Shown here in pieces: positions 31,201 through 43,200 of a DNA stretch of 64,000 bases. The notes beneath the pieces are model-generated. The model was not told the origin of the DNA and did not search any database. It saw nothing but the letters and a program-made list of their open reading frames with translations. This DNA is from Urophycis tenuis. Taxonomy: Eukaryota; Chordata; Actinopteri; Gadiformes; Phycidae. How positions within the stretch are numbered: position 1 is the stretch's first letter; each line of letters begins with the position of its first letter. The stretch spans positions 1,992,157 to 2,056,156 of the forward strand of contig JAXIVH010000006.1 in assembly GCA_036785325.1 (NCBI GenBank), given 5' to 3'. The translations under genes were made by a program, and so were the position numbers.

Positions 31201-34200
31201 CGGGCCGCCATGTTGCCTTTTTGTGAATGATGTGGATCTGGCTCGGTAGCCATTTAGCCTATGGTAGGTATAGGCCCTATACCTACCATAGGCTAAATGG
31301 CTACCGAGCCAGATCCACATCATTCACAAAAAGGCAACATTGTAGCCTATAGCCTATAGCCTAGTCAAGTGCATAGGATGGCAGCGTAGTTAGAGAGCAC
31401 GGAGCTCTAACAAAACAACAGGAACAACAACTTACTTAAGACTTATTATTTTTGCAATTTTTTATCATTTTATAGATAAAATACACCACACACAGTCATA
31501 ATATCCATGTTTTACTATACAGAGTGTTTTGTTTTTCTGATTGGGCGGGCCAGCTGTCAATCAGGGCGGACACGACCCACCCAGGCCCGCCCACAGCTCT
31601 GCGCCTGGAGGAGACTCTAGAGTATTTGTACTTTTACTTAAGTAAGGATCAGAGTACTCCTTCAACCACTGGTTTACATTGTTTCACAAAGACTTGACTT
31701 TAGGAAGATAAAGTAAAATTAATTTATCTTCCTAAAGTCAAGTGTTATTATATACTTATCATTAATTTGAACCTTATCATTAATTTGTAACCTTACTTAC
31801 TGTTAATATTTAATCATCAAATAGTTAGTCATCTATAATTTCATTATATTGTAATTTACTTTATAAGTGGTTACAAAGCAAGCCACATCACTGCATTAAT
31901 AAAATAAAGTTACAGTATATCAGCTGATATAAACATGTCGTGTTTCATGTTTATAAATACAAGTTATATAACCAACCTCCGGTCAATGTTTTCAAAATGT
32001 GTTTCTTACATTTTCTGAATAATACATTTCATAAAATGTACTAACTCGCTACTTGAACATTTTTTTCACTTGAACAAGTAAAATTAACTTTTACTTGAGT
32101 AATTATTATTTTAAAGTAACAATACATTTACTTGAGCAATATTATTCTACTACTCTACCCATGTCTGCCTTGTATTCCCTGGTCCATATAGAGCAACATG
32201 TGCGCCAGGCTGCTAATGTTGAATATGCTAATGTATTCATTTTGGCTTATGGTGCCAAGAGGAACACATCATTTTGCCTAATTGTGCTTTTCCCTTTTTA
32301 GCTCAACAATGTGACAAACCCCAGAGAGACACCATGACTTTAAGTGACGAAGACATCCTGAAAACAGAATTTCCAGATGGATCAAAGGTTACATTTCAGT
32401 GTGCAGTGGGCTACAGGGCGAGTGGAGGCTTCGGCACATCAACTTGCACTGCTGGGACATGGAGTGATGTGACACTTACATGCAAAAGTGAGTACTTTAT
32501 GTTTTCAATGCTTATTACAAGATGTATCGATGAATCAGCAGAATGGCTGGCCAACCTAGTCGCCAACAGTATGTTTACTAAATGCATACACAGGGATCAC
32601 ACATTTTTGGTGCACCAACCACTGTGTCTGGTGGATGAAAAAATCAACCTGAATTCCTGTAGCCATCGTGTTGAATGTGCTGTAAGTGACCTGTAAGCTA
32701 TAATTTGAGTAAGTATTTTTGAAATGGCAGAGCCATCCGTCAGCTGTTAGTGAAATGCTCTGTGAGAATATCTGTTTATTGTTAACTGCGCCTGACTTTG
32801 TAAGAGCCAGTTTAGATTTTAGACCGCTCCCGGATCATTTCCGACCACCATGGGCTTCTCTTCCCTGATTAGTTTTGAGGAGTCCATCTTGACTGTCAAC
32901 AGTTGCTTGAAATGCAGCACTTCTCAATGGCTGAGCAACAAAGGGAAGCAGGAAGTACAGAGTGAGGGGATGGTTTATTGGGGTGTTTAGTTCCAAATCT
33001 TGCCCTCTTCTGCTCCCTCTTTATGGCTCTCAAATCTTACCTACGGCCCATGTACCATAATCTATAGGAACACAACATGAGTGTTGAATCATGTAGAAAT
33101 ACATTTAGCTTCACTTCACATTCAGTCTGAACAGTGTTTCATAGGAGCTGATCGTATGGGACTCGTACGACAAGCGTAGACCTCTTGTAGATTTTGTGAA
33201 TACAAGAGAGGAATTCTAAGTGAGGACTGTGAAGGCGATAAGTGCATTTAAGCACAAATGTATAATATATACTGTATATATGATTATATAGCGCTCAGGA
33301 CATCTCTCTTGTGATGAGTCGTCACAAAGCTGCCTGCCAGTGTGTCGCCTGCTCAGGCAACATTTCAAGATAGTGAAAGAAGGCAAAGGGGTAAGAGCAG
33401 AAGGCGAGGTGACTTGGCCTTCAGGAACAGCTGAGACCTTCATAAGTCACAGAGAGTCCTGAGCTATCAAACTGTTACGGTGAAGAAGAACATCAAGTAC
33501 ACATTTATCAGGATTCTATTATATTAATTTACAACTCAGTACGGATATTGTAATTTTCCATTACAGTGGACAACTATATATTTAATTAAAAAGTTATTGG
33601 AGTGGAGTTTTGGCTATAGACTGAGGGCATAACGTGAAAAGCTGCCTCTAACCCTGGTGGGGAATAATGGATTGTTTCTGCTGTTAGCTGCAAAATGTAA
33701 AACAATGGTGATGCTCCGTAGAGGTTAAATCTACTCCCTGTGTAAACCAATGGGTGACATCACAGACACTACGTTCATATTCTAGTACTCTGTTTTCTAT
33801 TTAATTTAGAATGACATAACAATTTAACCTTGAAAAGTGTCAAAAAGGGTTTGTTAAAAAGTTCAACGGCAGGGTGACAGTGTATTCGAGTGAAGTCGAG
33901 TTCCGGTCAAGCAAACCATAAATGATTACAAAAATATTGTCATTGAAAATAGGTTTGGAGTCATTTTTAAGGCAACGCATGCATTTTGTATTGTGTTCAT
34001 ATTCATTTGGTAATGTTGTGAAGCAGGACACATAATTAATAGTCCAAAAGCATTTGCCATTGTCTATTGTCTATGCATGTCTAGCTTGTATCTTGTTGTT
34101 GCAGGATATTTTCCACTTGTCATTCATTACAATCTCAACTGTCCTACACCCAAATCTTTTGGATAACACTAAATTACGCTTTCTGTAGTCCAACAAAAAA

Positions 34201-37200
34201 ACCTCTTAACCAGGGGTCACCAACCTTTCTGAACTTCAACCTTTCTACCTTTCACCTTTCACCAACCTTTCTACTTCAAGGGTACTGTGTAATATGAAGG
34301 GCTACTTGTTTGATAGCTTTTAAATTCTTCACATTCTTCTCGTCTTTGAACATAGTGTTTGCAATTGTCGCCATTGCTTTTTCAAGACCTAAAAGCAGCT
34401 TTGGGAACGATCATTCATTTTCTGCCCGTAGGGCACTGCCAGGTGGGTAGTTAGCATGGAAGCTAGTGTGACAGGTAATGTCTCTCCTCATTGTGCCGCT
34501 TTGCTGTCGCCACAGTCGCCCCCCAAATGAGACACACACTTTTTACTGTGGTAAAAAGTTTTCTTTCGCTTTTCTGCCATGTTTTTCTTTCTTTTGTGGG
34601 TATAACCTGCACCTACCTCCCGATTTTATTTGCGCTCGCTAGCTTGTCATAGCAAAGAGTGCACGCGATATTGAACTTTCCAAACAAGATGAGTTCATAA
34701 AACATTTCTGTTTTTAAAATGTTAAATTCAATATTGCCATTGACTTTAAATCTACATCAATACAAATGAATTAAAAAAGATTAACAAAGATCAACACAAT
34801 GAAATCCAAATTTTTCTCCATGGTGACTAGTGCTATTTTTGGAACATGCCCTGTGGGCATCTCTGTTGGTCCCAGTGGGCCCCGTGTTGGCTACCCCTGC
34901 TCTAAACTATCTCCAGCCCTCACTCCCAGTTTACACTGCCCTCTTTCTGCAACAGCGCAACACAACAGTACACTATAACAAACAGACTGTGATTAAGTGA
35001 AAGGTAAAGAAACACATTTTACTTCTCTTTTCCATCATGATGGACTATAATGTGAGCTGTCAGTGGCAAGAAGAAGCACTTTTAGTGGACCTACATTGAC
35101 GGGCCTTTTGGCTCAAAGGGTTACATTGCACCTCATTTTTTGGGATTACGGTGCAGTGTTCTCGTTCAATACTGGAAACATCTCAAAAACCAATGTCCGC
35201 ATTATAGTCACTTAGACCCAGGATGATTAGAAAATAGGCTCCAGATTGAAAAATCCCTATGTTTTCCTTTTAAGTCTCGTATTCTGGGGCTGTTTGTATG
35301 ATTGCTTTACTTTAAACCTGCACATTGTAACATATTTGAGCTATTAACTCCATTCAAATATGTAAACTAGACATTTTCTCAAGAATAACATGCAGCCCTC
35401 CATGAGTCCAGGGGGCTTTTTCTCAATAAATCTTTTAATTCAGATCATGCAGACATAACATACATGTCTTAGGGTTCTTTCTCACCTATTTGGTCAGTTT
35501 CAAAGTTTCAAACCCTGCGTGTTTTCCCCTTGTACAGTCACCCTCTCTTGTAGATGTTGCTTTAAATCCATGTTAATTGTCTTCTGTTTTCATTATGTGC
35601 TTTCCCGCCCCTAGAGTTTAGTTGTGGGGCTATTCCAGATATAACCAATGGAAATGTGCACTATCCTGCTGGAAACACATTTGGGGACACTGCTGTATTC
35701 TCCTGCAACGATGGGTTGGTGATAAACTAAGTATTATTTATTTGCTCCACCATTTGGTAAAAAATGTGCCTGAAATATCAAATAACAAGGATGGAGTTGG
35801 TGTTGTTGCGTAATTTGACCAAGCTTTTGAATCATTTATGAGTGTAGCTAGTCTAAACTTCCTCCCTTCCTCACACCAATGACTAATCATTGGTACTACT
35901 TACTTTAATCAATAAATTGGCTCAGGATTCTTTTTAGAATATTTTTTTACAAGCCACTGGTTGGCGATATGAAATAAAAATTGATTATTGACTATTGTTT
36001 CTACTGTAACAATGTTTTAAATGCACCATAGTCCATGGCCATTCACTTTTAAGATGTTTCATCCCACCTCGGGAACATTTTGTTAACAGTATAAAACAAT
36101 GTATATAATAATGCACAACACATAAAATGACTCACATTTAAATTCAAAATACACACTTAAAATTGGTAGCTCAACCCACTAGTGTGCTGACCATGTAAGC
36201 AATACACTTTGTAGCAACCAGGGTTCAATTCCCACTACAGACAGACAGACAGACGTACTTTAATGATCCCTGAGGGAAATTGCATTCGTTACAATACAAT
36301 ACTCCAGTGCAAAAAGACGTAAAGTAAAGTGTTAGAATATATAACATGTCATGTCATGACTACTGAGTAGATATGTAGATTGAGGTCATCTAAATCTATT
36401 CCCACAAATGACTTGGCTTGTCTGTTTGCTGGCTGAAAGGCAGTATATTTTTCTCAATTTAATTGTTGTGTATGTAATTGTTGTGTGTGTAAGGCATTGT
36501 CCTATGTGTTTCACAGTTAGGTCAATGTAGAACTATCCTTTGTTGTATCATGCAATAGGGGAAGGTGAAGATGAGGCAAGAGATCCTCTGTGCCAAGCTA
36601 ATACATGTTTGTGATTATGACAATTTCACACTTACAGCTGAAAACATTTTGCTGCGGTATATGATAGCAAATGTTTCATTTACACACATTTATATACTTT
36701 GCATACATGGGTGATCTATGCAATATCTCTGCAATATTTCGGACTAATTTCCAAATGTTGTAACAGAATAATACATGTTGCTCACATATTTTCTGCCTGT
36801 CTTTCTTTTAGTTCCACTCTGGTGGGCCCGAATTCATTAACTTGTGGTGATACAGGATGGATGGGCAGACCACCTTACTGTGAAGGTGTTTACTCATATT
36901 GCAAACCATATTTGAGCATATTGCAATGTTTCATTGTCCATTCATATTTGCCCCCCCCCCCCATTCTAATATCTATCTTGTTTTTACAGTTGTGGGATGT
37001 ACCTTAGCACCTTCAGTTGTTCATGCTCAGGGTCCACTTCCATACAAACAAATATATGAATTTTCAAGAGTTGTGAGATACAAATGTCTGGAAGATTATA
37101 CTCTCAATGGATCATCAACACTAACCTGTTCAAAGCATGGAAATTTCACACCAAATCCCCCTACATGTATAAGTATGTTATTATTTTTCAGTAGCTCTAA

Positions 37201-39222
37201 TAAAACCCATGGTGATGAGTTGCATACTCTCATTGAGAGAGTGACCAGGGTAGTAATCTATTTTAACATATTTCTATACCTTCTTTTGCAGAGGTTCTCT
37301 GCCAAGAGCCTGTTATTCCAAATGCTTCTTTTAAGTATGGAGCCCGTCCTCCTTATAAATTTAAGAGTACTGTTACATACGAGTGCAATTCTGGATTCAC
37401 GATGCAGGGTATAGGGTCCCTGACGTGCCAACTGAATAGCACATGGACAGCATTGCCAGTGTGCAAAGGTAAGAGCTGATTATAAATCAAGCTGATGGTA
37501 TAATTACCTTATTTATTATAGTTACCTAATGTATTTACTAATTCTGTGTTCCAAATGATTTGGAACTCAGAACAGAATATAGTGGCAATTTTTCTCTTTC
37601 CGTGGAAATGTGGGAAATTAATAGCTTTCTTCAGTTGATGCATGCTAGTGTTGCGGTTCACTATATTGTTGGCTTTTTTAATTATTTATTTTCTTATAGC
37701 AATCCCAACAACAACACCAACAACAACAAGAACCACAACAACACCAACAACAACACCAACAACAACAAGAACCACAACAACAACAACAACAACAACCACC
37801 ACAACACAGAGTACCACCATGACCCCGGCCACCACCAAAAAACAAGGTAGCATCAAGTACTCAAATATGTGTTTGAGCTAAATCATCGTATGTATGTATG
37901 TTTGTTTGTTTGGCCTGAGGCCATATAAACATATTCAGTCCAAATAGATTGAGGGGTTTTTGACCTCTTGATCATAAATAATACAGAAATCTGATATCTG
38001 AAGATAGTTTCAGAGATTACCACCAATATTAAACTATTCACTATCTATTTAACTGCCAACTTGATATTCAGGTGTTTGACAGATGGAGTCATCATAAGCC
38101 CTTTGAAAAATGATCCAATTATTTTTCAAAGCGCTTTGCAAAAAGAAATCAACAGGCCCAGACGGCATTTCTGCTTTTCTTTTGAAAACTTGTGCTGAAG
38201 AGCTTACTCCGGTCTGGTGCCCTATTTTTCAGCAGTCCATAAACCAACATACTGTCCCTGCTCTTTGGAAAAAATTAACTACTATTCCTGTTCCAAAGAA
38301 CTCCTGTCCATCCCATAATAACAACTACTGGCCTGTGGCTTTCACATCAGTAGTCATGATATGTTTTGAAAAATATGTGGTGTCCGTCATGAAACCTCTG
38401 ATAAATTCTGCTTCCAGTTTGCTTATAGACAAGGACGAGGCACAGATGATGCAATCAATGGCATCACTCAGCTAACTGTGAAACACCTTGAGAATCCAAA
38501 GGCCTGCCCGTCTTTTGTTTATTGAGTTCAGTTCTGCTTTTTAACTGTCAACGACACCTTCTCAGAGCCAAGACTTATCAGCACTGGGGCACCCCAAGGC
38601 TGTGTCAGTTCACCTATCCTCGTCACTATTTACACAAATGACTGTATCAGCAGATGTCCTGGGAATTATGTTTTCAAATTCTCTGACGATACAGCGATTC
38701 TCAGCCTGTTGTACAAAGATGCAGACCTCTCATCATATTTCAATGAGGTTCAGTCTTTTGTTCAGTGGTGCAACGACCATCACCTCATTATTAATGTTAA
38801 GAAAACAAGAGATGAGGATCGACACCCCCCCCCCCCCCCCCCCGATTGAAGTCAGTGGGTGAACACTCCCAGCTTTTAAACTATGTACAAATGATCAATC
38901 AGGTCAGTTCTTACAGATATCTGGGTGTTCACATGGATAGTCTGTTTAACTGGGAAGTCCACGTTGATATGTTGTGCTCTCGCCTTCAGCAAAGACTATA
39001 ATTTCTAGGCAGACTCAGGGTCTTCGGGGTTGACCAGAAGCTTATGTTTTTGTTTTATCAGGCTGTGTTGGAAAGCATCATTAGCTTTGGCATGTCTGCC
39101 TGGTATGGCAATCTCTCTGTCTAGGTTAAATCTACCGTCTGGGCCAGACAGCAATGAAGGTTTTAGGGAGGACTGAAAACTCCTCTCTGCAGTCTATCTA
39201 CGAAGAATCTGTCCCCAGAGAG

Positions 39223-39265
<43 letters not shown>

Positions 39266-39580
39266 TATTATTATCCCACAATCCCACCAACATCCTCAAT
39301 CCAGAATACCAACTGTTACTATCTGGCAAACAATAGAGTCCCCATGTGTAAACTTAACAGATTTAAATACTCGTTTGTCCCTACCTCCATTAGAACAATA
39401 AATAAGATGAGGTAAACAGTTTGATTCTCTGATTCTCAGTTGATGCTCTGCTCTGACTAGTGTACCTTGTATGGAAACTTGTGGGATTGGGCAATATGTG
39501 TATTTTTATTTATTGATTTTTTATATGCATTTAATTTATTGTGTTTGTTGCGCAAATGTGCAACTTCTACTTTCATTGTA

Positions 39581-39633
<53 letters not shown>

Positions 39634-41744
39634 GTTATTTTTACTTACTTTTATTTTTTTAATACTGCTTTTTATTGCACCAATTGCACCAAAACAAATT
39701 CCTTGTAGGTGCAAACCTACTTGGCAATAAACCAAATTCTGATTCTGATTCACTTCACTTTACTTTTATGATTTAATCTTTTAACTATGGCAACAGCTTG
39801 TCTCAGCACTTGGAGTCCAAGACAAATTTCCCTTCAGGGACAAAGTATATATTGATTGATAAGCAACTAATCTATTATATGTTAATTGATCATAGTGCAA
39901 CTAAAGTAGCAATGGATCCAATGATGCTGATCAACAAGATGTTGTATGGAGTGAAATAAATGGTATTGGTGCATCCTTTATGACATCATTCATAATGCTG
40001 TTTAATGTAGAAGCATGTGTGTTCAGCCATGTCAACCGGTATAATCACAAGTGATTATGTTAGAAAATCAGTCAGATGACAGTTTGATCTACTAACATGC
40101 ATCTTTGTTTCTATGCTTTTGTTTTAAAAAATATCACAGATAAGACAGTTGAGCCAAAGCCTCCCAGTAAGTCATGTCATTAATTATATCTGAACAATTA
40201 AGAACTATTTCAATAATCATTCAGGGAATTTGAACACTTATGGTTTGCCTTTGTTTTCTACAGATGGGTCCACGAGATGGTGGCAGTCTTGGTGGTTTAT
40301 ATTGCTTTGCAGCAGTAAGTTCTATGTTTTTTCACACCGTTTCATATTCTTACTTCCATCAGCACTTTTATTTTACTTTAACTAGACCACATTTATTGGC
40401 AATTATCTCAACTTGCTTAGTTGCCTTTCAAGTTGAGTACCTAACAGTACCTAACCTTAGTTGCCTTTCTAGTTGAGTACCTAACAAAGTGTCTGAAGTG
40501 TTGCAATTTGATCTCACTAAAAACAAACAACGATTTATATCATAGGTTCACATCCTCAGCTATGGCTGGAAATTTCTTTTCAGCCATTGCAAACGAATGA
40601 TTGAACAATTCACAAAAAGCACACTGCTTTTAGTGTCCTGCAAATAATGGATATGCTTTTGCGAAATGAAGTTACTTACTTACAAACTTACTGACAAAAC
40701 GATGGATGTGCTCTATGTATGTGTTTCTGACAAGGAACCAGCAGGGTTTGAAACATGCACTTTAGCTCCCACTACAAGCAGTGAGTGGAACTGATGACCA
40801 CATAAGTTGGGCAACAGAAATCTGTAGTTTACTTTTAATTATGTTAAACGTCATCAAGGTTTGCATCAAGAATCAGAAGATGATGTTCAGTCGTTTAATT
40901 TCATAATGCAGCTTGAACCCACAGCTTGATTTGGCTTGCATATTGGGGGGTCCCCAATTCTACATTTCAATTCTACATTTCACCCTTATCACTTGAGGTC
41001 CGCAGTCTTAGCAGGTGGAGATTAATTTATATTCAAGCTCGGTCAAACCGACAATTTTTACAGAGGCCAGGGCGCCATTATTTGGCCTCGTCAATTCACA
41101 CATCTCCCTTTCTCTTCTCAAAATTTCTTCTCAAAAGTTACAGCTCTCATAATCCTCATCTTCCTCATTCGTTTAATCCTGAGGAAAAGAACAGGGTAAG
41201 ATGTTGCTCATGCAGAAAGAACCTTTTCATGTGTTCTGGGTTTCCTACTTGTTAGCTTGTAAGTGTTAGCTACCTGTGTGCGCCAAGTCCGTTTTGCTCA
41301 ACATTTCTTCTGGCGACTTCCATCTTTTCTTGCATGATTTCGTTGTCGCACAAAAAGAAACAGCAACTAACTCACTGGGAATGGCTGTTGTGTCTTGGAT
41401 TGGGAGGCGTGGATGTGGAGGTTTATGAGGAGTTGGAGATTGAGTATGTTTGAATGAACTGGGCTGTAGCGACTGAATGATGTGATGCTTCTTTGAAGAC
41501 ACAATTTTTCCTCTCAAACTGTTTGTGTCTACGCCGACACCAGACACAACATAAATCAAGTCCTAGTCAAGGCCTCATATTCTGTAAGATGTTGACTGTT
41601 TCATGGTGTCTTTAAGGTCTCATCATATCTCGTAGTCCTACGTATGGCTTGTGTCTTTTTAATGTTAGTCACCACATATGTTTGGCTTTCAGCTCTCACC
41701 CTCACCGTAAACCAGTGCCAGTAGAGGAACACGAGGCGTTGTAG
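25142..41744 (+). CDS. Copy B: complete CD46/Tecrem-like complement regulator
   Basis: Eleven coding exons: 25142-25211, 32302-32487, 35615-35714, 36812-36885, 36990-37172, 37292-37468, 37700-37846, 40140-40166, 40264-40314, 41138-41195, 41693-41744. They sum to 1,125 nt, all junction phases agree, and the product is 374 aa. Order: signal peptide 1-23, CCP1 about 24-86, CCP2 86-144 (split over two exons), CCP3 144-205, CCP4 205-264, Thr/Pro-rich stalk 264-313, nine-residue linker, one transmembrane helix about 330-352, basic RKR, 16-residue tail. Known of the family: membrane CCP proteins such as CD46 and fish Tecrem bind C3b/C4b and act as cofactors or decay accelerators. The architecture and the mir-29/plexin neighbourhood support this identity; ligand and activity are inferred. 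Confidence 0.88.
25212..27825. other. Copy B intron, non-coding
   Basis: I see no gene, exon-like frame or clear transposon here; short open frames on either strand lack motifs. Confidence 0.5.
27826..28395 (+). repeat. 58-bp minisatellite, about 10 units
   Basis: Unit starts ACCGAACACCATGACACTCC and ends ACCACATCACAC. Units differ by a few bases (CCCGATCCATAA / CTCGATCCACAA); one near 28332 is shortened. Confidence 0.95.
28835..30936 (-). pseudogene. GTF2IRD2/ZBED-like hAT transposase gene, one nonsense codon
   Basis: Starts MACSKFAPKRKLDSENRQ at 30936 and reads through a BED-like Cys/His region (CLICQETV and RHYEKKHKHFEE) and SLAVDESTDTTDNAQLMVF. A TAA at 30309-30307 follows VFVR. The frame then continues without a shift (VLGMANLSGQ, ATDGAPSMIG, HCIIHQ, NNVRWLSKGKVLERFW) to a splice donor CAG/GTAGGC at 29610. 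A 227-nt intron ends at TGTACAG (29384), and exon 2 (29383-28835) carries the C-terminal dimerisation motif YRCESAFSTMNIVENQYRS and a stop. The intron contains (ATT)/(AGT) repeats. Family role: hAT transposase, sometimes domesticated. Apart from the one stop it is remarkably intact; it lies antisense in a copy B intron. Confidence 0.8.
29384..29610 (-). other. Intron of the hAT gene with trinucleotide repeats
   Basis: Donor GTAGGC, acceptor TTATTGTTATGTACAG, phase 0. ATT and AGT repeats occupy 29437-29520. Confidence 0.6.
31210..31340. repeat. Perfect 131-bp palindrome
   Basis: Left arm 31210-31274 and right arm 31276-31340 are exact reverse complements (65 nt each) around one unpaired C at 31275. 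The arm begins ATGTTGCCTTTTTGTGAATG. Complementarity stops sharply on both sides. Confidence 0.97.
31340..31364 (+). repeat. TAGCCTA tandem repeat
   Basis: TGTAGCCTATAGCCTATAGC directly follows the palindrome; TAGCCTAT also occurs inside its arms. Confidence 0.7.
31610..32160. repeat. AT-rich repeat with TACTTAAGTA/TACTTGAGTA motifs
   Basis: GTACTTTTACTTAAGTAAGG near 31628 and ACTTTTACTTGAGTAA near 32085 face each other in the style of fish hAT-like MITEs. A hairpin with 21-nt perfect arms (31692-31712 and 31723-31743) lies inside. Boundaries uncertain. Confidence 0.45.
32302..32487 (+). CDS. Copy B exon: CCP1
   Basis: 186 nt, phase 1-1, acceptor TTTTTAG and donor GTGAGT. Four cysteines, FQCAVGYRASG, and CTAGTWSD with the core Trp. 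Confidence 0.87.
32488..34202. other. Copy B intron, non-coding
   Basis: No coding or repeat structure recognised beyond short AT runs. Confidence 0.45.
34211..34899. mobile_element. Non-autonomous hAT element, 689 bp
   Basis: Starts CAGGGGTCACCAACC and ends GTTGGCTACCCCTG, imperfect inverted termini. Flanks CTCTTAAC (34203-34210) and CTCTAAAC (34900-34907) form an 8-bp target duplication with one mismatch. No transposase frame. Confidence 0.8.
35615..35714 (+). CDS. Copy B exon: first half of CCP2
   Basis: 100 nt, phase 1-2. Encodes FSCGAIPDITNGNVHY and VFSCNDG. The donor GTTGGT is weaker than usual but joins in frame to 36812-36885. The copy A equivalent lies left of the window. Confidence 0.8.
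36812..36885 (+). CDS. Copy B exon: second half of CCP2
   Basis: 74 nt, phase 2-1, identical to 992-1065 except Ile to Met in GW(I/M)GRP. Confidence 0.87.
36990..37172 (+). CDS. Copy B exon: CCP3
   Basis: Identical to 1170-1352 as far as I can see. It also lacks the usual core Trp (HGNFTPN). Confidence 0.87.
37292..37468 (+). CDS. Copy B exon: CCP4
   Basis: Identical to 1472-1648 as far as I can see, with N-glycosylation sites NAS and NST. Confidence 0.88.
37700..37846 (+). CDS. Copy B exon: Thr/Pro-rich mucin-like stalk
   Basis: 147 nt, phase 1-1, acceptor TTTTCTTATAG, donor GTAGCA. It encodes IPTTTPTTTRTTTTPTTT and similar repeats, then MTPATTKKQ, like the STP region of CD46/CD55. It would carry dense O-glycans and lift the CCPs off the membrane. 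The DNA is an imperfect ACA/CCA repeat and so is length-unstable. Absent from copy A. Confidence 0.75.
38100..39753 (+). mobile_element. Decayed non-LTR retrotransposon (RT fragment)
   Basis: Reverse-transcriptase motifs in broken frames: KKKSTGPDGISAFLLKTCAE (38152 on), TTIPVPKNS, then after a shift GAPQGCVSSPIL and FSDDTAILSL (38590-38710), then SSYRYLGVHMDSLFNWEVHV (38909 on). It ends in a CR1/Rex-like tail with GTGCAAACCTACTTGGCAAT and ATTCTG repeats (39700-39753). A 19-base C run (38824-38843), (ATT)n (39224-39260) and (TA)n (39589-39630) interrupt it. Present only in copy B. Confidence 0.75.
38110..38475 (+). pseudogene. LINE reverse-transcriptase N-terminal fragment
   Basis: Longest remaining open piece (121 codons) of the LINE. 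It covers the finger region (STGPDGISAFLLK and ALWKKLTTIPVPK) and then loses frame near 38440. No function expected. Confidence 0.75.
40140..40166 (+). CDS. Copy B exon: 9-residue stalk piece
   Basis: Phase 1-1 micro-exon reading DKTVEPKPP, conserved with 2229-2255. Confidence 0.7.
40264..40314 (+). CDS. Copy B exon: juxtamembrane and start of transmembrane helix
   Basis: Same as 2353-2403 (GSTRWWQSWWFILLCS). Confidence 0.75.
41138..41195 (+). CDS. Copy B exon: transmembrane helix and stop-transfer
   Basis: Encodes TALIILIFLIRLILRKRTG; there is an Arg inside the helix region where copy A has Cys (ICVIL against IRLIL). Acceptor TTCTCAAAAG, donor GTAAGA. Confidence 0.72.
41693..41744 (+). CDS. 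Copy B exon: cytoplasmic tail and stop
   Basis: SHPHRKPVPVEEHEAL then TAG; the exon continues to a GTAAGG donor at 41753. Confidence 0.7.
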
Positions 41745-41993
41745 CACGGCTGGTAAGGACCTAGATTAAGAAAAGTCAATCGTATGCAACATGTCATTTG
41801 AGTTGGAGTTGATGATGGAATCCATTTCCCTGGTCGTCCATATTCCCCTCTTTTAAAACCTGGTAAACTTCAGTAAGACGCTTTGTAAATGTTTTCTATC
41901 CATCATGTTCACCACTTTCCTGCAACTACGTTGTATTTGAGATTATTTATTTGAGATCATATTCATACTCTTCATATCTTCTCTGGTCTTTAG

Positions 41994-43200
41994 TTCCAGT
42001 GGAAAGTTGCCCTGATGACGTACCAATGATCACCACGCCAAGCAGGGGGGAGGAATTATCACTAGACCAGAATTTGAATGTAATCTCCTGCCATATGCAC
42101 ATCATGCGACTGTGGTTTAGTTAGTCTACAGTAAAGAGAATTGGCTGAAGTATGCTTGCAAGGAAATATAATACATCCAATTTCCAACCACATGTATCTG
42201 CTTTCAGATTAGCTGTTTTTGTCACACGCATGCTTTTTCAACCAATCTTAAATCTCTTCAGTTGGCGTCTGATCAAACAGCAAATCTTAAAGCTTTGCCT
42301 TAAGCATAGCATATTTGAGTCCTACGTTTATGAAACTGATTACACTGTAGTGTACTAGAACATGTTTTTCTTTGCTATTACGATGTGAGAAATGTTATTT
42401 TAATTTCAAGAGAAAGTGGCTGCACTTTGCTGCCAAAAGTACCAACTTTGTGTTGAAACACTTTGCCATCAACCCAGTACTGTAACCGGATTTCTAGATT
42501 TAATCAAATTTATTTTATTTATATTATTCAAATTACAAACCAATTTACATTTTTTTTAATTGACTTGTAAATTGATACAAAAAAATGCAGGCATATTGTA
42601 TGGCTGTTCATTCTTGGTTGGTCTATATGGCCTGAACCCAATATATGGTTGTTATACAGATGACTTCACATTATTGTGAAACGACCAGATTGTTAGGAGG
42701 CCATGTGTTTAACTCATGGGTTATTGGCAAGTTGATAGGGTTGAGTTGGATGTGTGAATGTGTAAAAAAAAAGAAAAAAAAAAAAAAAAAAAGGGTGTTA
42801 AAGTGTGCTGTCCCCTCTCACCCTATTTGAATCTATCCATTGCCGAATGATTTCAGAATTATTTAACTTGTATTTTTTGTTGTTAAAAAAAAAAAAAACT
42901 TTGCACTAATTGGTTTTCTTGAGTCCGTAGGGCCAAGGAATTATATTTAACTATTGTAGTTGAGAAGGATTCAAACAAGTTATAAACTTGTGTGTGCGGA
43001 TCAAATCGTAACCTTTGATTATTCTGTTACTTCAAATGGAGTGTGATCGATTTCTAAAGAGCTAAAATCGACAATAGTACTTAACAATGTTTATCAAAAT
43101 GGTAAACTGCATGCCATTAGTAATATCCTTAAGTTGCCAGTACTATATATTTTATAGTGCCTTTGAACACCATTTGATATAAACATGAGCTTGAAATAAT
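41994..43200 (+). other. Copy B probable 3'UTR
   Basis: Acceptor TGGTCTTTAG at 41993 and about 115 bases matching copy A (5225-5340), then a diverged A-rich region. The place of copy A's AATAAA reads AATAAT. Confidence 0.45.

Larger units (their letters stand above)
35821..37530 (+). repeat. Duplicated block shared with 1-1710
   Basis: At an offset of 35,820, the two 1.7-kb blocks differ at only three positions I could find (114, 294, 1043). From 1715/37535 they diverge abruptly. The block includes three CCP exons, introns and repeat relics. Confidence 0.9.
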
